From NCBI GenBank assembly GCA_027625915.1, contig JANTQA010000023.1, positions 1,302,001 through 1,366,000 of the forward strand: DNA of 64,000 nucleotides, read 5' to 3'. The DNA is from Anaeramoeba flamelloides (Eukaryota; Metamonada; Anaeramoebidae). Under the pieces are notes generated by a model. The model was not told the DNA's origin, made no database searches, and worked only from the letters and a program-made list of their open reading frames with translations. Numbering within the stretch: the first letter of the stretch is position 1; each line of letters begins with the position of its first letter. Both the position numbers and the translations under genes were made by a program. Positions 22,290 through 34,441 of the stretch are shown piece by piece.

Positions 22290-22601
22290 CAGTCCTGTGC
22301 CATTTTAAGACACAGGAAAAATCAACATATAAGGTACAAAATTTTGTTCACTTTAAGGTATAAATTTTTTGATTTAAGGCACTTTCCCAATTTCAAGATA
22401 TAATTTCACCGAATAATTACAGAGTTGGTTTGAGTGTTGTCTTTAATATATCTATATATAGAATAGTACATTATGAGTAATCTTGGAAATTTACACTGAA
22501 AAATTGTGCCTTATTTTGACCACTTTGATTTTGTGCCTTAATGGGATTTTTTTGTGCCTTATTTCTTGATCTTTCCTGTGTCTTAAAAGAGCACAGGACT
22601 G
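22290..22601. mobile_element. 312-bp Tc1/mariner-like MITE with TA duplication
   Basis: The left end CAGTCCTGTGCCATTTTAAG and right end TTAAAAGAGCACAGGACTG are inverted repeats, flanked by TA at 22288-22289 and 22602-22603. Complementarity extends ~100 bp inward through GACACAGGAAA and repeated AAGGCACAAAAT-like blocks (GTGCCTTATTTTG, TTTTGTGCCTTAA). There is no coding capacity. TIRs beginning CAGT plus a TA target site are typical of Tc1/mariner derivatives. The TIR resembles that of the element at 50605-50799. Confidence 0.85.
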
Positions 22602-23099
22602 TAAATAAGTGTAAGATTTTTTTTAACAACATTATATTTTCATTTGTTTAACTTTTTTCATAATTTGGATGTTGTTAAATAATTAATTATCTTGTATTTC
22701 TTCTACATATGATATTTATTATTTTTTGATGTGATCATTTTTTTATTATTTTACTTTCCGAATTCTTTTTTCAAAACACTTTTATAATACTAAGTTAAAA
22801 AATAAAGAATATCACCACAAAGATTAAAGCTAAAGAATTAAATTATCGTTAAAAATAATATACAAAACTTGTACTACAAATAAAAGAAAAATTTGTAAAA
22901 AAAAATCCAAGGTTCATTTTGAATTATTTTTTGTTTTAACCCATAGTTATTATATAATTGTATAAAAACACAAAAAAATTATTTACTAAATCCATTTTTC
23001 TGATAAATAATATAAGGAATATAAGATTTTCTTAAAAAAGTTGGAATTGGACACAAATAATTAATCAAATTTATTTTAAAAATTTATTAAAGATAGTAA

Positions 23100-23350
23100 A
23101 TAATTGGATTTTCAAAAATTTCCAAACAAAATTTTTTTCAATTTAGAATTAAAAATTAAACATAGTAAATAAGATATTATATCCAAATGCTACAGATACA
23201 ATCAATTAATAAATTATTTTTTGATTATTTTTTCTTTGTTTATTTAGTTAATTATTTCGATTACCATTTTTTTTTATTGTTAAGGAAATATATTATACTC
23301 AGATATCCTACATTCCCCAATTTATTGAATGGATAATTTATTTCAGTTTC
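23100..23350 (+). repeat. Family B repeat, copy B2
   Basis: Aligns loosely with 4960-5230, sharing TTTCCAAACAAAATTTTTT, CAATTTAGAATT, AAATGCTACAGAT and ATATCCTACATTCCCCAATT. Diverged and non-coding. Confidence 0.4.
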
Positions 23351-23689
23351 TAGAAATGATTTAAATGATTTAATTTTCCAAAAGACCCCGGCACACTTAA
23401 AATTTGTTAAATGTATTTCCCGACCTTAAAACAATACTTTCGGGTTTCTATATTTTTCTTTTTCTTTTTTTTTTTTTGGATGTTAAGGGATTAGCGTCAT
23501 CATAGATTTGTCTATAATCAAAGTATGTTGAAATTGGGTGTAAATGATATTTAGTGCACCATTATTCAAATAGCTCTCAAAAATCTATTTTAAATCCTAT
23601 TTTACAATAAATTATTACATTTTATACGAAGGATCACAATTTAAAAATTTTCATTTTGGAAATAATTTTTTTCAATTCCTTTTCCAAAT

Positions 23690-24330
23690 CAAAAAAGAAA
23701 AAGAAACCAAAAAAACAGTATTCCGGTATTTAATAATTCATATTTAGAACTTCAAAAAGTAACTATATATTTAATTTTTTATTTTCAAAGATTAACTCAA
23801 TAATAACCTACATAAAAACCAAAAGACTGGATTAGTTTTGTTTGCTTTTTCTAAAGCTAATTGTAACATCAATATGTTTCCATGATTTCAAAAATAATTT
23901 TTCAAAAAAACTCTATGTGTTAATTATTTAATTTTTAAAAAAAATCAAATTTTTTAACAACTAATCTACATTTCGCCATAAATTTAAGAAATATATTTTG
24001 CAACTTTGTAGTCTGAATATTGGTAATTAGCCCTTTAAATTTGTGATCAAATGTGGATTTTATTCTGAAATTGTTGGGTTTTTTACTTATACATTGGATC
24101 TTTTTGAATTGATGAGATCATTAAATATTACTACTTGACGAATCGGTTTTTTAGAGACATTCGAACCATGTAGAACTAATGCGGCTAGGCCCAATAACAA
24201 CATATTTTGATCGTAGGCTTCACCTTGGTATATATTAATCCGTTAACTCAAATACTTTTTATTTTTATAAAAAAATATTTTATCTGATGTAACTGGAATT
24301 GAAGGTTTTACATGATGGTATGATATAAAT
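23690..24330 (-). repeat. Dispersed repeat family G, copy G1
   Basis: Parallels 50490-51240 over several hundred bases: ATATTTAGAA-T-C-AAAAGTAACTA, TTTCAAAGAT, GTTAATTATTTAATTTTT, CCTTTAAATTTGT, TACTTATA and TTGATGAGAT occur in the same order. The minus strand carries a coding remnant, listed separately. Confidence 0.5.
24087..24330 (-). pseudogene. Coding remnant within repeat G1, family unknown
   Basis: On the minus strand, 24240-24087 encodes QGEAYDQNMLLLGLAALVLH, then GSNVSKKPIRQVVIFNDLIN, ending SKRSNV before a stop. It is preceded by HHVKPSIPVTSDKIFFYKN. Codon use is protein-like, with GCC, GGC and TCG codons rare in the flanks. Copy G2 near 51.2 kb carries a more eroded version (PLVCTT...YQIVNLIS). 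A mobile-element protein C-terminus is the likely origin; the family was not recognised, and the copy is broken. Confidence 0.35.
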
Positions 24331-25269
24331 TGAATTTAATAGCCATAATCGAAAATTTTATTATAGATAATCAATATCAAATACTTTAAACTAATCACAA
24401 TAAGGTTTGTAATAATTTAGGGTGAGTAACAAATTTCATAAAATGAACTTGGGTAAAAAGTAATAATTATACACAGTTTTACAAAAAATAATTTGGATAA
24501 GAACTCATTTATTAAATTTTTTTCTGAAGCACAGATTTTTCAATCTGATTGAAAATAATAAACTCAAATACTATCCTTTATTCATAATAAAAGTTTTACA
24601 GTACAACTGTTCAAAACAGAGAGTCAAATTTATTCTACAATATAAATGTTTTTTTTGTCTCTGTTACATACAAAAAAAAAAATCTTGGGTGATAAGTATC
24701 ATAAAATTTTCTTGTTTATCATGTGTTTTATTTTTTGAGAGATTTCTTATGTGATATTATTTGTAAAAAAATTACGTTGTTTATGAAACAAAATTCAAAA
24801 ATTACAAAAAAATTACAAATAAAAAAGATCCAATTTAATAATTACTTCAAAACTTTCTTAGCATTTTTGTTTTTAGGTGTTTAAAAATTGAAGATCCACA
24901 AAAAACTGAAAAAATGTTTTAAATTATTGTTGGTTCATAATGGTTCATAGTCCAAAAATTTAAAATTTTTATATTTTCTATAATAGAAATATTTGGTCTT
25001 TTATAAAAATTCCTGGGTCTCTAATAAGTTATTATTTAGACTACAAATCCTATATTAGAAAGGTTATATGGAGTAGTAAAAAGAATTTTTTGTTTATAAT
25101 CTTTATTATAGTAATTATGGTGCTTCCTTAATTAAAACAATTTAAGATAACATGAGATCTTTTAAAGATAGACAAATTTATTTTTATAAAAATCAATTTT
25201 TTAATTCATTCAGAAAAAAAAATTAAAAAATATTCTCACTTAAAATAAAATTAATTCTAAACAAAGTAG

Positions 25270-25700
25270 ATAATAAGGCATTTCCAAATGTGGGGTATTT
25301 TTTTTTTTTTACATTTCAAAAAAATCATATTTTTAGACGAGATATTATTCACTTCATTGGAAACACTTAATTAAGTTTAATAATAATAGTGATTGAATCA
25401 ATGACTATGTTATTTATTTACAAATATATTGGATTGAAATATTTCCGAAAAATGAAAAAAAAAAAAATAACACTTTTTTTGGAGATACCAATGCAAGATC
25501 AATTCCAATGAAAAACTGGGAATATAGTAAAATAGTACTTGTCATTCTTTAAACCATCAAATACAGTTTAATTTATTCATTCTATTCTAAAATTTGTTGA
25601 GATTCGCCAATTTATGAAAATAATGTTTTCAATCAAAAAGAAAATTATAAACCGACCAATTTTAATGTCTAAAAGATATCAGATAAAATCCAAATTCAGA
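25270..25700 (-). repeat. Family C repeat, copy C5 (reverse orientation)
   Basis: Read on the minus strand it follows the C1-C3 order: AAAATTGGTCGGTTTATAA, CTTTTTGATTGAAAACA, AAACTGTATTT, TTCATTGGAATTG, a CATTTTTCGGAAATATTTCAA block, and an end near TTGGAAATGCCTTA. Confidence 0.5.
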
Positions 25701-26459
25701 AAATTTAATAACTTTTATTTATGTAATATAGTACTAAGAAAAAAATTGAATTATTATCAAGATTAAATAAATAGCAGTTAACTATTTTGTATATTTAAAT
25801 CGGTATATCTAGATTTTGGTGGAAATAATTTAATAATGAACGAATTTTGATAAAAGTTGATATTTGATTTTATTATCACAAATACTATTAGTATTAAAAA
25901 GAATAAAAATTCCAGGACTGTCATTTCTTCAAAATATTCAAATAAAAGGGGTTTTAGTGTAATAATAATTCAAGTCACAAATCTCAAAAAAAAAATCAAA
26001 TAATTTTTATTCTTAGATATCTGGAATAATTCTTTTTTTATATAATAAGTCAATTTCAACTCATGTAGAAATCATTTTGATTCTTTTTAATTTAATAAAA
26101 ATTTGATTTTTATATTTATTTGAAATTTTAAAAACTTTTTTAAAAATCAAAAGTAATTTTTGACAAATAAAAAAAACTCACAGAATTTAAATTTTTCAAA
26201 CAGAGAAAATAAAGAAGAATCTCCGAAACTCATAATCAACAAAAAAATATAACAGTACACCACTTTAAATATTGATTTAGTGTTGTAATATTTTAAAGAT
26301 GAGAGTAATTATTACTAGAAGGAAGAAACACTGAAAATTTAAAACGAGAGAATAACTTTTGAGGTAAAAAAAAACTTTCGATACTATAATGATCAGAACT
26401 TTAAATCGAAGAAACTCACATAACAATTCTCTCTTTATAAAAATAACAAATTATTTACA

Positions 26460-26610
26460 AATAGAGGAAAAATAAACGACAAATTTTTAATCGAGGACGA
26501 TTCATTGACCTTTTTGAAGATTGTGATTCAGAAATATATTGTAAAATAAATTTGCCCCACTTTCTTCGAAATAGCTTACATATATCCAAAATAAAAAAAA
26601 AAAAAAAAAT
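26460..26610 (+). repeat. Family C 3'-end fragment, copy C6
   Basis: Contains AAATAAATTTGCCCCACTTT followed by CTTCGAAATAGCTTA, matching ends near 16950-16985 and 36490-36545 (AAATTTACCCCACTTATTTG). It lies ~180 bp 3' of the ankyrin gene stop. Confidence 0.4.
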
Positions 26611-26783
26611 ACACATTTAATTAAAAAATAAAAAGATTTTAAAAAATTGTAGGAAACTTTTATTGATGAGTTAGATCAAAAAAGATAGAAAATAAGAAAA
26701 AATTAAAAAAAAGATAAAAGTTTTTTCGAGATATGTTTTGGTAAAATAAACCAATAAAGATCAACCAAATAGAAAAACAAAAA

Positions 26784-29700
26784 TTAGAGATATATTGTTG
26801 GCAATTGAGGATCATTATGCATATGTTTCAAGAAATTGTATTGATTCCATAAATCTTTTTTAAGTTTCTCTGTGACGACTTCTACTGTTAAAAGTGTTGA
26901 TTGTAGATCTATTCGGGTTCTTGTAAAATCAAGAAGTGATTTCAAATATTCATGTATCTTGACTGTCTTCTCGTCTAACTTTGTAACGTTATTGCTGTTA
27001 TATCTCCTCATGTTAGGGTCTTGTTGGAAGATGGTCGAGAGTTTCACTCGTATGTAATCTAAAAGCGTCATACCGACTGCGTTTTCTTGTTTGTAAAAGG
27101 AATAGTCCTTGAGGTTTTGTGGCACGAGCAATTTGAGTCCGACGATATTGGCTCCAAAGAGGGCATAGTGTGCTGCGGAATTTTTATAGAGATCTAAGGC
27201 ATGCAAATCGACTTTGTCCGAGTGTATCAAATGGATCAGACAATCATTTGAACTCGCATAGGCGGCAAACATGAGAGGTGTGTAGAGGAAACCGTTTGAG
27301 GGCTGGTTGGCGACCTTGCGATTGATGTGTTTCAATAGATACTTGACAATTTTGAGGTCGTCATTAACAACGGCATAGTGCAGCACATTCCAGCCATTTT
27401 GCGAGGTCGCTTCCAAATTTGCCTTATTCTCGAACAGAACCTTCAAAGACTCCAAATGGCTCGATCCAGCAGCCACCATCATTGGCGTAGCGCCTTGCAA
27501 TGTTTGTGAGCCAATTAATTTCTTCTCTGTATCAAGATCGATGATTTTTTGAATAACCTCTGGGCTTTCGTTCTGGGTGGCGTAGTGCATAATGGAATAT
27601 TTTTGCTTTTCGGATGGCAAATAATATAGGTCAAAGTCATTTGGAGGGAAAAACTTGTCTGTCATATGGCCAAATTTCTCTTCCCAGATCTTCTTGGCCT
27701 TGGTTACTAAGAATTCCAAGACTGCTGGTTGGTTGTAAAAGGCAGCGACGTGTAAAGATGTGCGTTTCTTGTCGTAATCCATGTTGACCATTGAATTGGT
27801 CCATTGCTGTTTTTTCTTTTCGTCGCCCATTTTCAATCCCTTGTATGTCAATTGCTTCTCCCTTGATTTCAAGACAATGCCGCCGTTTTCTAATAGCAGC
27901 TTCACAGATTCCATGTTGCCAACGGCGACCGCGATTTCGAATGGGTTGAAATTCTGGATCCTGGTGTTTCGTGCGAGGATGCTCTGCAGAATATTCTCTT
28001 CTGGCTTGATGTCCTCGTCAAAGTCATAGGTATATTTCTCCTTGTTGTCGTTCCACTCGCTGAGAAGCTCGATCAGAGATGCGAGCAGCTTAATGGGTCC
28101 CTTGGCAATAGCCAACAAAAAGATGGTGTGGCTGTGTGCGTTGCAATATTTGAACAGCGTCAATGGTGACACCACACACGTCATTTTGGCGATTTCCGTC
28201 TCGAGATCCATTGTCTGGTCAAATGACTTGTATTTGATCTTGCCTGTCCTTCCGATTTGGCTGCGTGTGGAGACGTTCATCATCAAGTCGCGGTTATTGA
28301 TCTTTGGCACGTATTCGTCCTTGTCCTTGATGGATGTGTCGAGGGGTGTAAATTGCAAAATGGAAATTTCAATCAATCGCTTTAACATCTTTTCGTCGCC
28401 CTTCTCAAAGGCAACATGCAATGGCGTCCTGCGTGAAAATTCCGATCGGCAAGCAATCACACAGGGCTTTAATCCCTTTTCTTGTCGTTGGATTGTTAAT
28501 TCTTCAACTTTCGAAAAATCGGAATTCAAGACCGCACTGAATAATTCCAAATAGAGATTTTGAAAAGTTTCTGGGAAGCATTTTTCGTGCTGGTAATTTT
28601 CTGGGAATTGTTCAACCAAACCAAAAATTCTTATAGGGTAGAGTAATTCTTTCCCTTCAACTTCAACTCCCTTTTTACCCGTTAATTTCTTTTTTTTAGC
28701 TAATCCACCAAAAACAGACCCCCCCGTGTTAAATCCGGAATAAGCGCCAAACGAAGAATTGCGATACCTTCTGCCACCATAATATGACTGTTGTTGGTTG
28801 GGGTTTTTTTTCTTTTGCTCTTGTATGTCGATTAATTCTTCAAATTTGGTTTTTGTTAAATCCAATTCGACAAATTTTTTGCCCCCTTCTTTTTTGATGA
28901 CGTTTTCAATTTCCTCTGCGCGTTTCAATTGAAATTTTAACATTATTAGCCTGTTGTGTGTATTAATTTCATTTTTTTCTTCTTTTGTCAGGCTATTTAA
29001 TTTTTTTTCTATTTCTTGTTGTTTTCGATAAACTTCATTTTCTTCCATTGTATATAGTTTTAATAAAAGTGGATCTTCTTCTTCTTCTTTTTCATCTTCC
29101 ATTTCGATTTCAATTTCATTTTGCTCATCCTTTTCATTCTCGAGTTCTAGGCCAAGCTGTATTAAAAGTTTGTTTAATGGGTTTTGTTTTTTAGCATTTG
29201 TTCTTCTACCTTTTGATGCCCGAGAATGGAAAAACGAATGTTTCATCATTCTTCGTTTGGTTCTTCGAACCATGGGGTTTTGTGATTTTAAAGAATTATC
29301 GATGTACCATTTTAATTCGTTGTACGCAAAGGAATCCTTTTCATAATTTTCCAATTCCTTTTCGGCCTTTTCAATTTGGGAAAGGACTTCCTCTTTGTCT
29401 TCAAGGTTTTCACGTTGATACGTCTCGAGCTGGCTCTTGAAATTTTTGACAACCGAATCCCAATTGTCAGAAATGGTGTTCTGGCGATAGCCATATATCC
29501 AATTGACATCCATCCCGTGCTCAATAAATAATTGGACCAATTGCAGAGACTGTGTATTGATTAGTCTTTCATTGGGCTGTGTGTTTCTGCTCTTCAATTG
29601 CTGCAATGGGCTTTCTCTTGCCCTAAAGAATTTCTTTGGATAAAAGTCGAGATCATAGAAGCCGCTCATTTTTGTGTTTTCAAGGAGATACTTGATGATC

Positions 29701-32272
29701 AAATAGTGTTGGTGGCAGTCGTTTTCCTCATCTGTTAAATCATATTGCTTGCTCAGATCTTCTTCTTCGATCTTTTTTTCAGAGGAAAGAGTCAGGCTGT
29801 TTAATCGGCCGTTGAGCGATGGTATAATAAGGTCGATGGGCGTTTGAAATTGGTTATTTAAGAGGTCGATCTCTGTGTTGGAATCCTTTGACCAGTTGAT
29901 TAGCAGTTCAATGTATGGGAGATCAAGCATATTCGCTGCTCTGTGGAGGGATCCGTTGCCACTGATATCCTTCTGATTTGGGTCTGCGCCCAATTCTAAC
30001 AGGAATTTGCACATTTCATAATTCCTGGCGATCATGGCCAAGTCCAAAACGCTGTATTGAGTGACAACCTGATCGTTTTGCTTGAAAATAACCATTTTTT
30101 TGATATCGGCCTTGCCCGTTTCAATTAGCAACTTGACAATCTCCAAATGCCCGAAAAAGATCGCATAGTGTAAGCATGACAATTGCAAATCCCAGCATTT
30201 GCTGTCGATGTCGAATTCTTCATCGAAAACCTTTTGGGAAGGATCGTATTTCATCATTTTCTTTTCCTGTTCGAGCTTTTTCCTTTCCATCAATTTTTTC
30301 AACGAAAATTGTCCATCGCTGTCGTCATCGTCATCTTCGTCCTCCATTGTTTTTTCCTTTTCGCTTTCGCTCTTCTCCTTGATCTCGGCCAACTTGGCCA
30401 AGAGCAATTTGACAATCTCGGTTTCCCCATACTGTACAGCCAAGTGCAAGGACGTTCGCCCGTCGATGATTCGATAGCTGATCTTGGCGCCATGATCAAG
30501 CAAGATCTTGAGGCAGTCAATCGACTTGTGGTAAATCGCCAAATGCAGCGGCGACCTTCCGATGTAATCCTTTTGGTTGACATCAACGCCCTTCTCGATC
30601 AAGGTTTTTAATTTCTCAGAGTCGTTTTCGATGACGGCTTGGCAAAGCTCGCTGAAATCCGTGAGCACGTAGGCCTCATGTACCCAATCCTCGTCGGTGA
30701 TTGGGTGGAAGGATCCAATTCGCTGTTCGCCGGGATCAACAACCTTCCATTTAAGCTCGCCATACACATAGACACCCTCCTCGAAGTATTCGTCGGGGTT
30801 CACCTTCCCGCATTTGGGATCATCACAACAATTACCTAAAATTTGTTCTGCTGTTCCGAAAAAGCATGGGTGAGTATGGATCTTCTTATCGGGATCATAC
30901 CATTCAGAATTCAGGATGAAATCCTTTTTGTACATCAACTTTTGAATCTTGTCAGCAGTCCATTCCCGTCCCCATCCAAAGCAGACAGTCGAGTAATCGG
31001 ACTCGTCAGAGTTTTCGTCAATGTCACAATATGGCTTGTCATTCAATTGGGGGTTCAAGCGGCCCCAGAACATGTTTCCTGGGTTCGACTGTGGTCGTAA
31101 TTTTTTTAATCGCTGGAACTCGCGATAGAGCGTGTGATCGGACGAGGTTTTCATTTTTTCAAAAAGTAATAGCCGCGCGAGACCATGTAAACGATCAGAT
31201 CTCTTCTCATAGATTTGGGGATCAATTTTCGTTCGATCCAAAAAGGGTATCAAGATCGAAAACCCACGCGTGGCGTATTTGGCAAGCCTCTTTTCATATG
31301 TTGGAGACCTTCGGCTCATGTCAACAGTGTTTTGCATTTTGACAATCGCACGGTGAGCTCGTGGAGTCATATACACGTCCTTGCCATCATATCCCACAGA
31401 GGAAGAGTCAATATCAAACCCCATCAAAACTTCGGCAGGCGACTTGTAAAGCCTAAGAATGATTTGAATCGTTCGAAAGGGGTATTGTGAAATGATCGAG
31501 ACACTATTCCTTGTCCTGAAACAGATAGCCTTGAAGGGGATTGTTTCGACAATCGCGCTATAAATCGATTTGATCTTTTCGTTTGCGGCTTCTTCGTCCA
31601 GTCCATAAATAAAGATATCAATATCACCTCCGTTGTATTGGAGATCATGATAATATTTTCTTCTTGTTAAATTGCTCACATTGTGTTCTTCTGGGATTGG
31701 CTGAAGACATCTATTTTTATTTTTTTTGTTTTGTTGAGTTGTTGTTGTTGTTGTTGTTTTGTTTTTTTTTTTTTTTTTTGAATATAATAAAAAATGTTAA
31801 CCAAAAATTCTGAGAGAATGTTAAGGGGAATAAGGGTATCCCCAACAAAAAAAACTTTAAAAAAAAAAAAAATGTTTTACGCAAGAACTGCACCACCTGC
31901 AACTAAGACATTGTTCCAATCCAAATAATCCAATTGTCTTTCGGAATAAACCAAAAAATTGTTTAAGAAATCTTTTTTTGTATTGATATTGCTGACCTTT
32001 GGATCAACAGGCTTTTCATTAGGGAAGGCACGTGGTATTTTTTTTTCATCTTCTGTTTCTGGTAAACCCTTGAAAATGTCAAAGTTTTCAAAGGCATTAA
32101 CTAGCATCAATTTGTCATCCTTTAAGACCTCAGATTCTCTTTTCTTTGCAAAAAGTTCTCGAAATTTATTCTCTTCATTACGAGTCTTTTCAAAAAGATT
32201 GTTCAAATCTTCGGGGCTATTAATAGCCTTTCTGTAAAGATCTGGGTAATTGTCTGTAAATTCAATTTCCAT
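26784..32272 (-). CDS. Giant ankyrin-repeat protein with nucleotidyltransferase-like N-terminus
   Basis: Two exons, 32272-31881 and 31710-26784, encode 1772 residues. The intron (31880-31711) begins GTAAAA and ends AATAG, and splicing restores AGGAVLACLQPIPEEHN. The N-terminal ~330 residues hold LVAGGAVLAC then GGDIDIFIYGL and GFDIDSSSVGYDG, a GG...DhDhF pattern like polymerase-beta-type nucleotidyltransferases, although the spacing between GG and DID is long. From memory, a similar N-terminal module occurs in other protist and fungal ankyrin proteins. Ankyrin units follow at about residues 487-770, including RSPLHLAIYHKSIDCLKILL and TSLHLAVQYGETEIVKLLL. A charged, probably coiled linker and a Gly/Tyr/Arg patch come next. 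A second ankyrin block spans about 1180-1650. The role is unknown; protein binding is expected. The gene is visibly richer in G+C than its flanks. Confidence 0.9.
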
Positions 32273-32332
32273 TTAAAGTGATATAGATATCTTTTAATTG
32301 TTAAAAAAAAAAAAAACAAATATAATAAGAAA

Positions 32333-32334
<2 letters not shown>

Positions 32335-32377
<43 letters not shown>
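32335..32377. repeat. Poly(A) tract of 43
   Basis: An uninterrupted run of 43 A begins 62 bp upstream of the ankyrin gene's start codon. Poly(dA:dT) tracts in this position commonly exclude nucleosomes at promoters; that role is inferred. Confidence 0.9.
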
Positions 32378-32379
<2 letters not shown>

Positions 32380-33960
32380 ATTAGTAAAGTTTGAGATTTG
32401 AAATAAGCAGAAAAAAAAAAAAATTTAAAAAGAAAGAATATTTACGATTAAAGAATTGAGTAAAAAAAAATGATTTTTTCTAAAGTGTAAAATATCTTTA
32501 TACTTTTTAGAATAAAAAAAAGAGTTCTGTGCTAAGTGAATTATCAAGAAGATCAAATCTGACAAAAAATATTTTGTAAAACGGATAGTTTTTAAGTAAA
32601 ATATCCAAGAACGATTTCCAAAAGTAATTTTTTTCTGATTGTTATGGAACAACGAAAATCGAATAACGATGAACAACTGTTGTGTGAATTTTTTCTCAGT
32701 TTAGAAACTTTTTTCAAAAATTAATTAAAAAAAATAATAACGTATAGATCAACTTTTTCTGATAATAATCCACGAAATGACGAAGTAACTTTTCAATTTC
32801 TCATTTTTTACACATTTGTCAAAAACCCTTCAAAAAAGATTTATTTCAAAAGAGATTTGTAACAAATAAATTATACTTTAACGAAAAGTTTTTAATCTTG
32901 TTATAAATCTTCATTTTTTTCGACTAAATCTCAAAACTTTCAAAGAATTAACGAATTGAGGTTGTTGAAAAAAGGTTGCCAACCCCAACTTTCTCTTTTT
33001 TTTAAACAAGTTATTGAGATTTTACAACTTTTGAACCGAAAAAATTACATACAGTAAAAAGTATTTTTTTTTTTACTGGTGAAAAAATTTAAAAGAGTCA
33101 AAATTTTCAACTGATAATTCTTTTTATTTATGAATAGTCTTGTTTTAAGATCTCTAAAATAACCCAAGAAAATATCAGAACTAACTAAATGAGTTAATAG
33201 AGTGAACAAATTCCTCGTTATTTCTTTACAATTTGCCTTTAAAAAAAAGGAAAATGAGGCGAAAATTTTTTTAATTTGTGTTCAACAATCAATAATTAGA
33301 AAATGTCAATCTTTACCTCTGTAGACTTAACTTCGTCATAAGGAATTTTACAAAAAATGAATTACTTTAATTTCTGAGATTTGTATTCCAAATTTCATGA
33401 ATATCTTTTTGCAAAACACCCAAACTTTAAAAAATAAAAACTTGTGATTGTTTTTCTTCTTGTTCTGCACAAATATATAATTCTCTCACCCAATAGTGTA
33501 CTAAGTTAAAATCAATTTTGAAAGTAAACCCGTTGATATTTTCAGTAAAATTTAAATTAGGAAGGCAATTTGTTGAAAATTTTTCTAAATATTCTCAATT
33601 TTTTTGTGAATTTATTGTTTTTTTTGATGAGAACAATTTTATCAAAAATTTCCTCTATTTTTTGAGATAAATTTTCCCTTTTGATTATTCATTTGTAGAA
33701 TTTCTTTTGAGAATGTTAAGAACTTTAAGTAACCAAGACCACATTACTACCTCTGACTTGTTGTTGAATTCTTTGATCCGTTAATGTTAGGTCTTCGAAA
33801 AAAAGTCAGACACTTTTTATTTTGAAAACACGGATTAAACCTTTCAACACCTATTATCTTGATAACAACAGCTATAATTATTTTGTGATCTATAGTGGTT
33901 TAAATAAAGTATTTTTTTTCTTTAAGGGACTAATCTCGATTAATTTTTTTTTTGACCAAT
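32378..33960. other. Intergenic DNA
   Basis: No gene, RNA or repeat boundary recognised between the ankyrin gene and the MITE at 33.97 kb. Confidence 0.5.
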
Positions 33961-33965
33961 AACTA

Positions 33966-34441
33966 CAGTGGTGGAAATAACCCGTGTTTTTTATTTTAAC
34001 CCATTACTAAAATTTAACTCATGCAAAAAATATTGGCTAACTGTAGACACAAAAGAACCAAATCAATGGGGTGAAAACAGTATAAAAACCAGAAATAGGG
34101 TTCTCTAAATAAATTTTAAAAAAGAATTATGAAGATATTGTAAGATTAAAATGCAATTTTTCTACAAAAAAATGAGAAAAATTTCATTTTTTGTATTTTG
34201 ATAAAAAAATCATTTAATTTCACAAATTTCGGAAATATAAGGAAATTTTTGAAATAAAAGTATTTAATATTATTGAGCCATTTCGATTAATCAAAGATCT
34301 AACCTCTAAAGTTAATTTGAATCCGAACCAAGAATATAAATGTGTCTTCCTATCTTCAAATACCCAAGTCTGAAAAAAAAAACACGAGTTAAATGATTGT
34401 AATGGGTTAAAGCTTGTCATCACAGGTTATTTACACTGGTG
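33966..34441. mobile_element. 476-bp Tc1/mariner-like MITE with TA duplication
   Basis: The left end CAGTGGTGGAAATAACCCGT and right end ACAGGTTATTTACACTGGTG are inverted repeats, with TTTTAACCCATTA inside the left and TAATGGGTTAAA inside the right. TA flanks both ends (33964-33965 and 34442-34443). There is no transposase. CAGTGGTGGAAA is a typical mariner-type terminus. Internal short open frames are not credible genes. Confidence 0.8.

Noticed and set aside
24130-24175. A tRNA-like GGTTCGAAT motif on the minus strand
   Set aside because: No acceptor stem, anticodon arm or CCA-side pairing surrounds it; the motif falls inside the coding remnant of repeat G1 (His-Gly-Ser-Asn codons).
28042-28554. 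A 170-codon open frame on the plus strand inside the ankyrin gene
   Set aside because: It is antisense to well-conserved ankyrin repeats; the higher G+C of the gene keeps the opposite strand open. Several similar frames at 30.2-31.5 kb are dismissed for the same reason.
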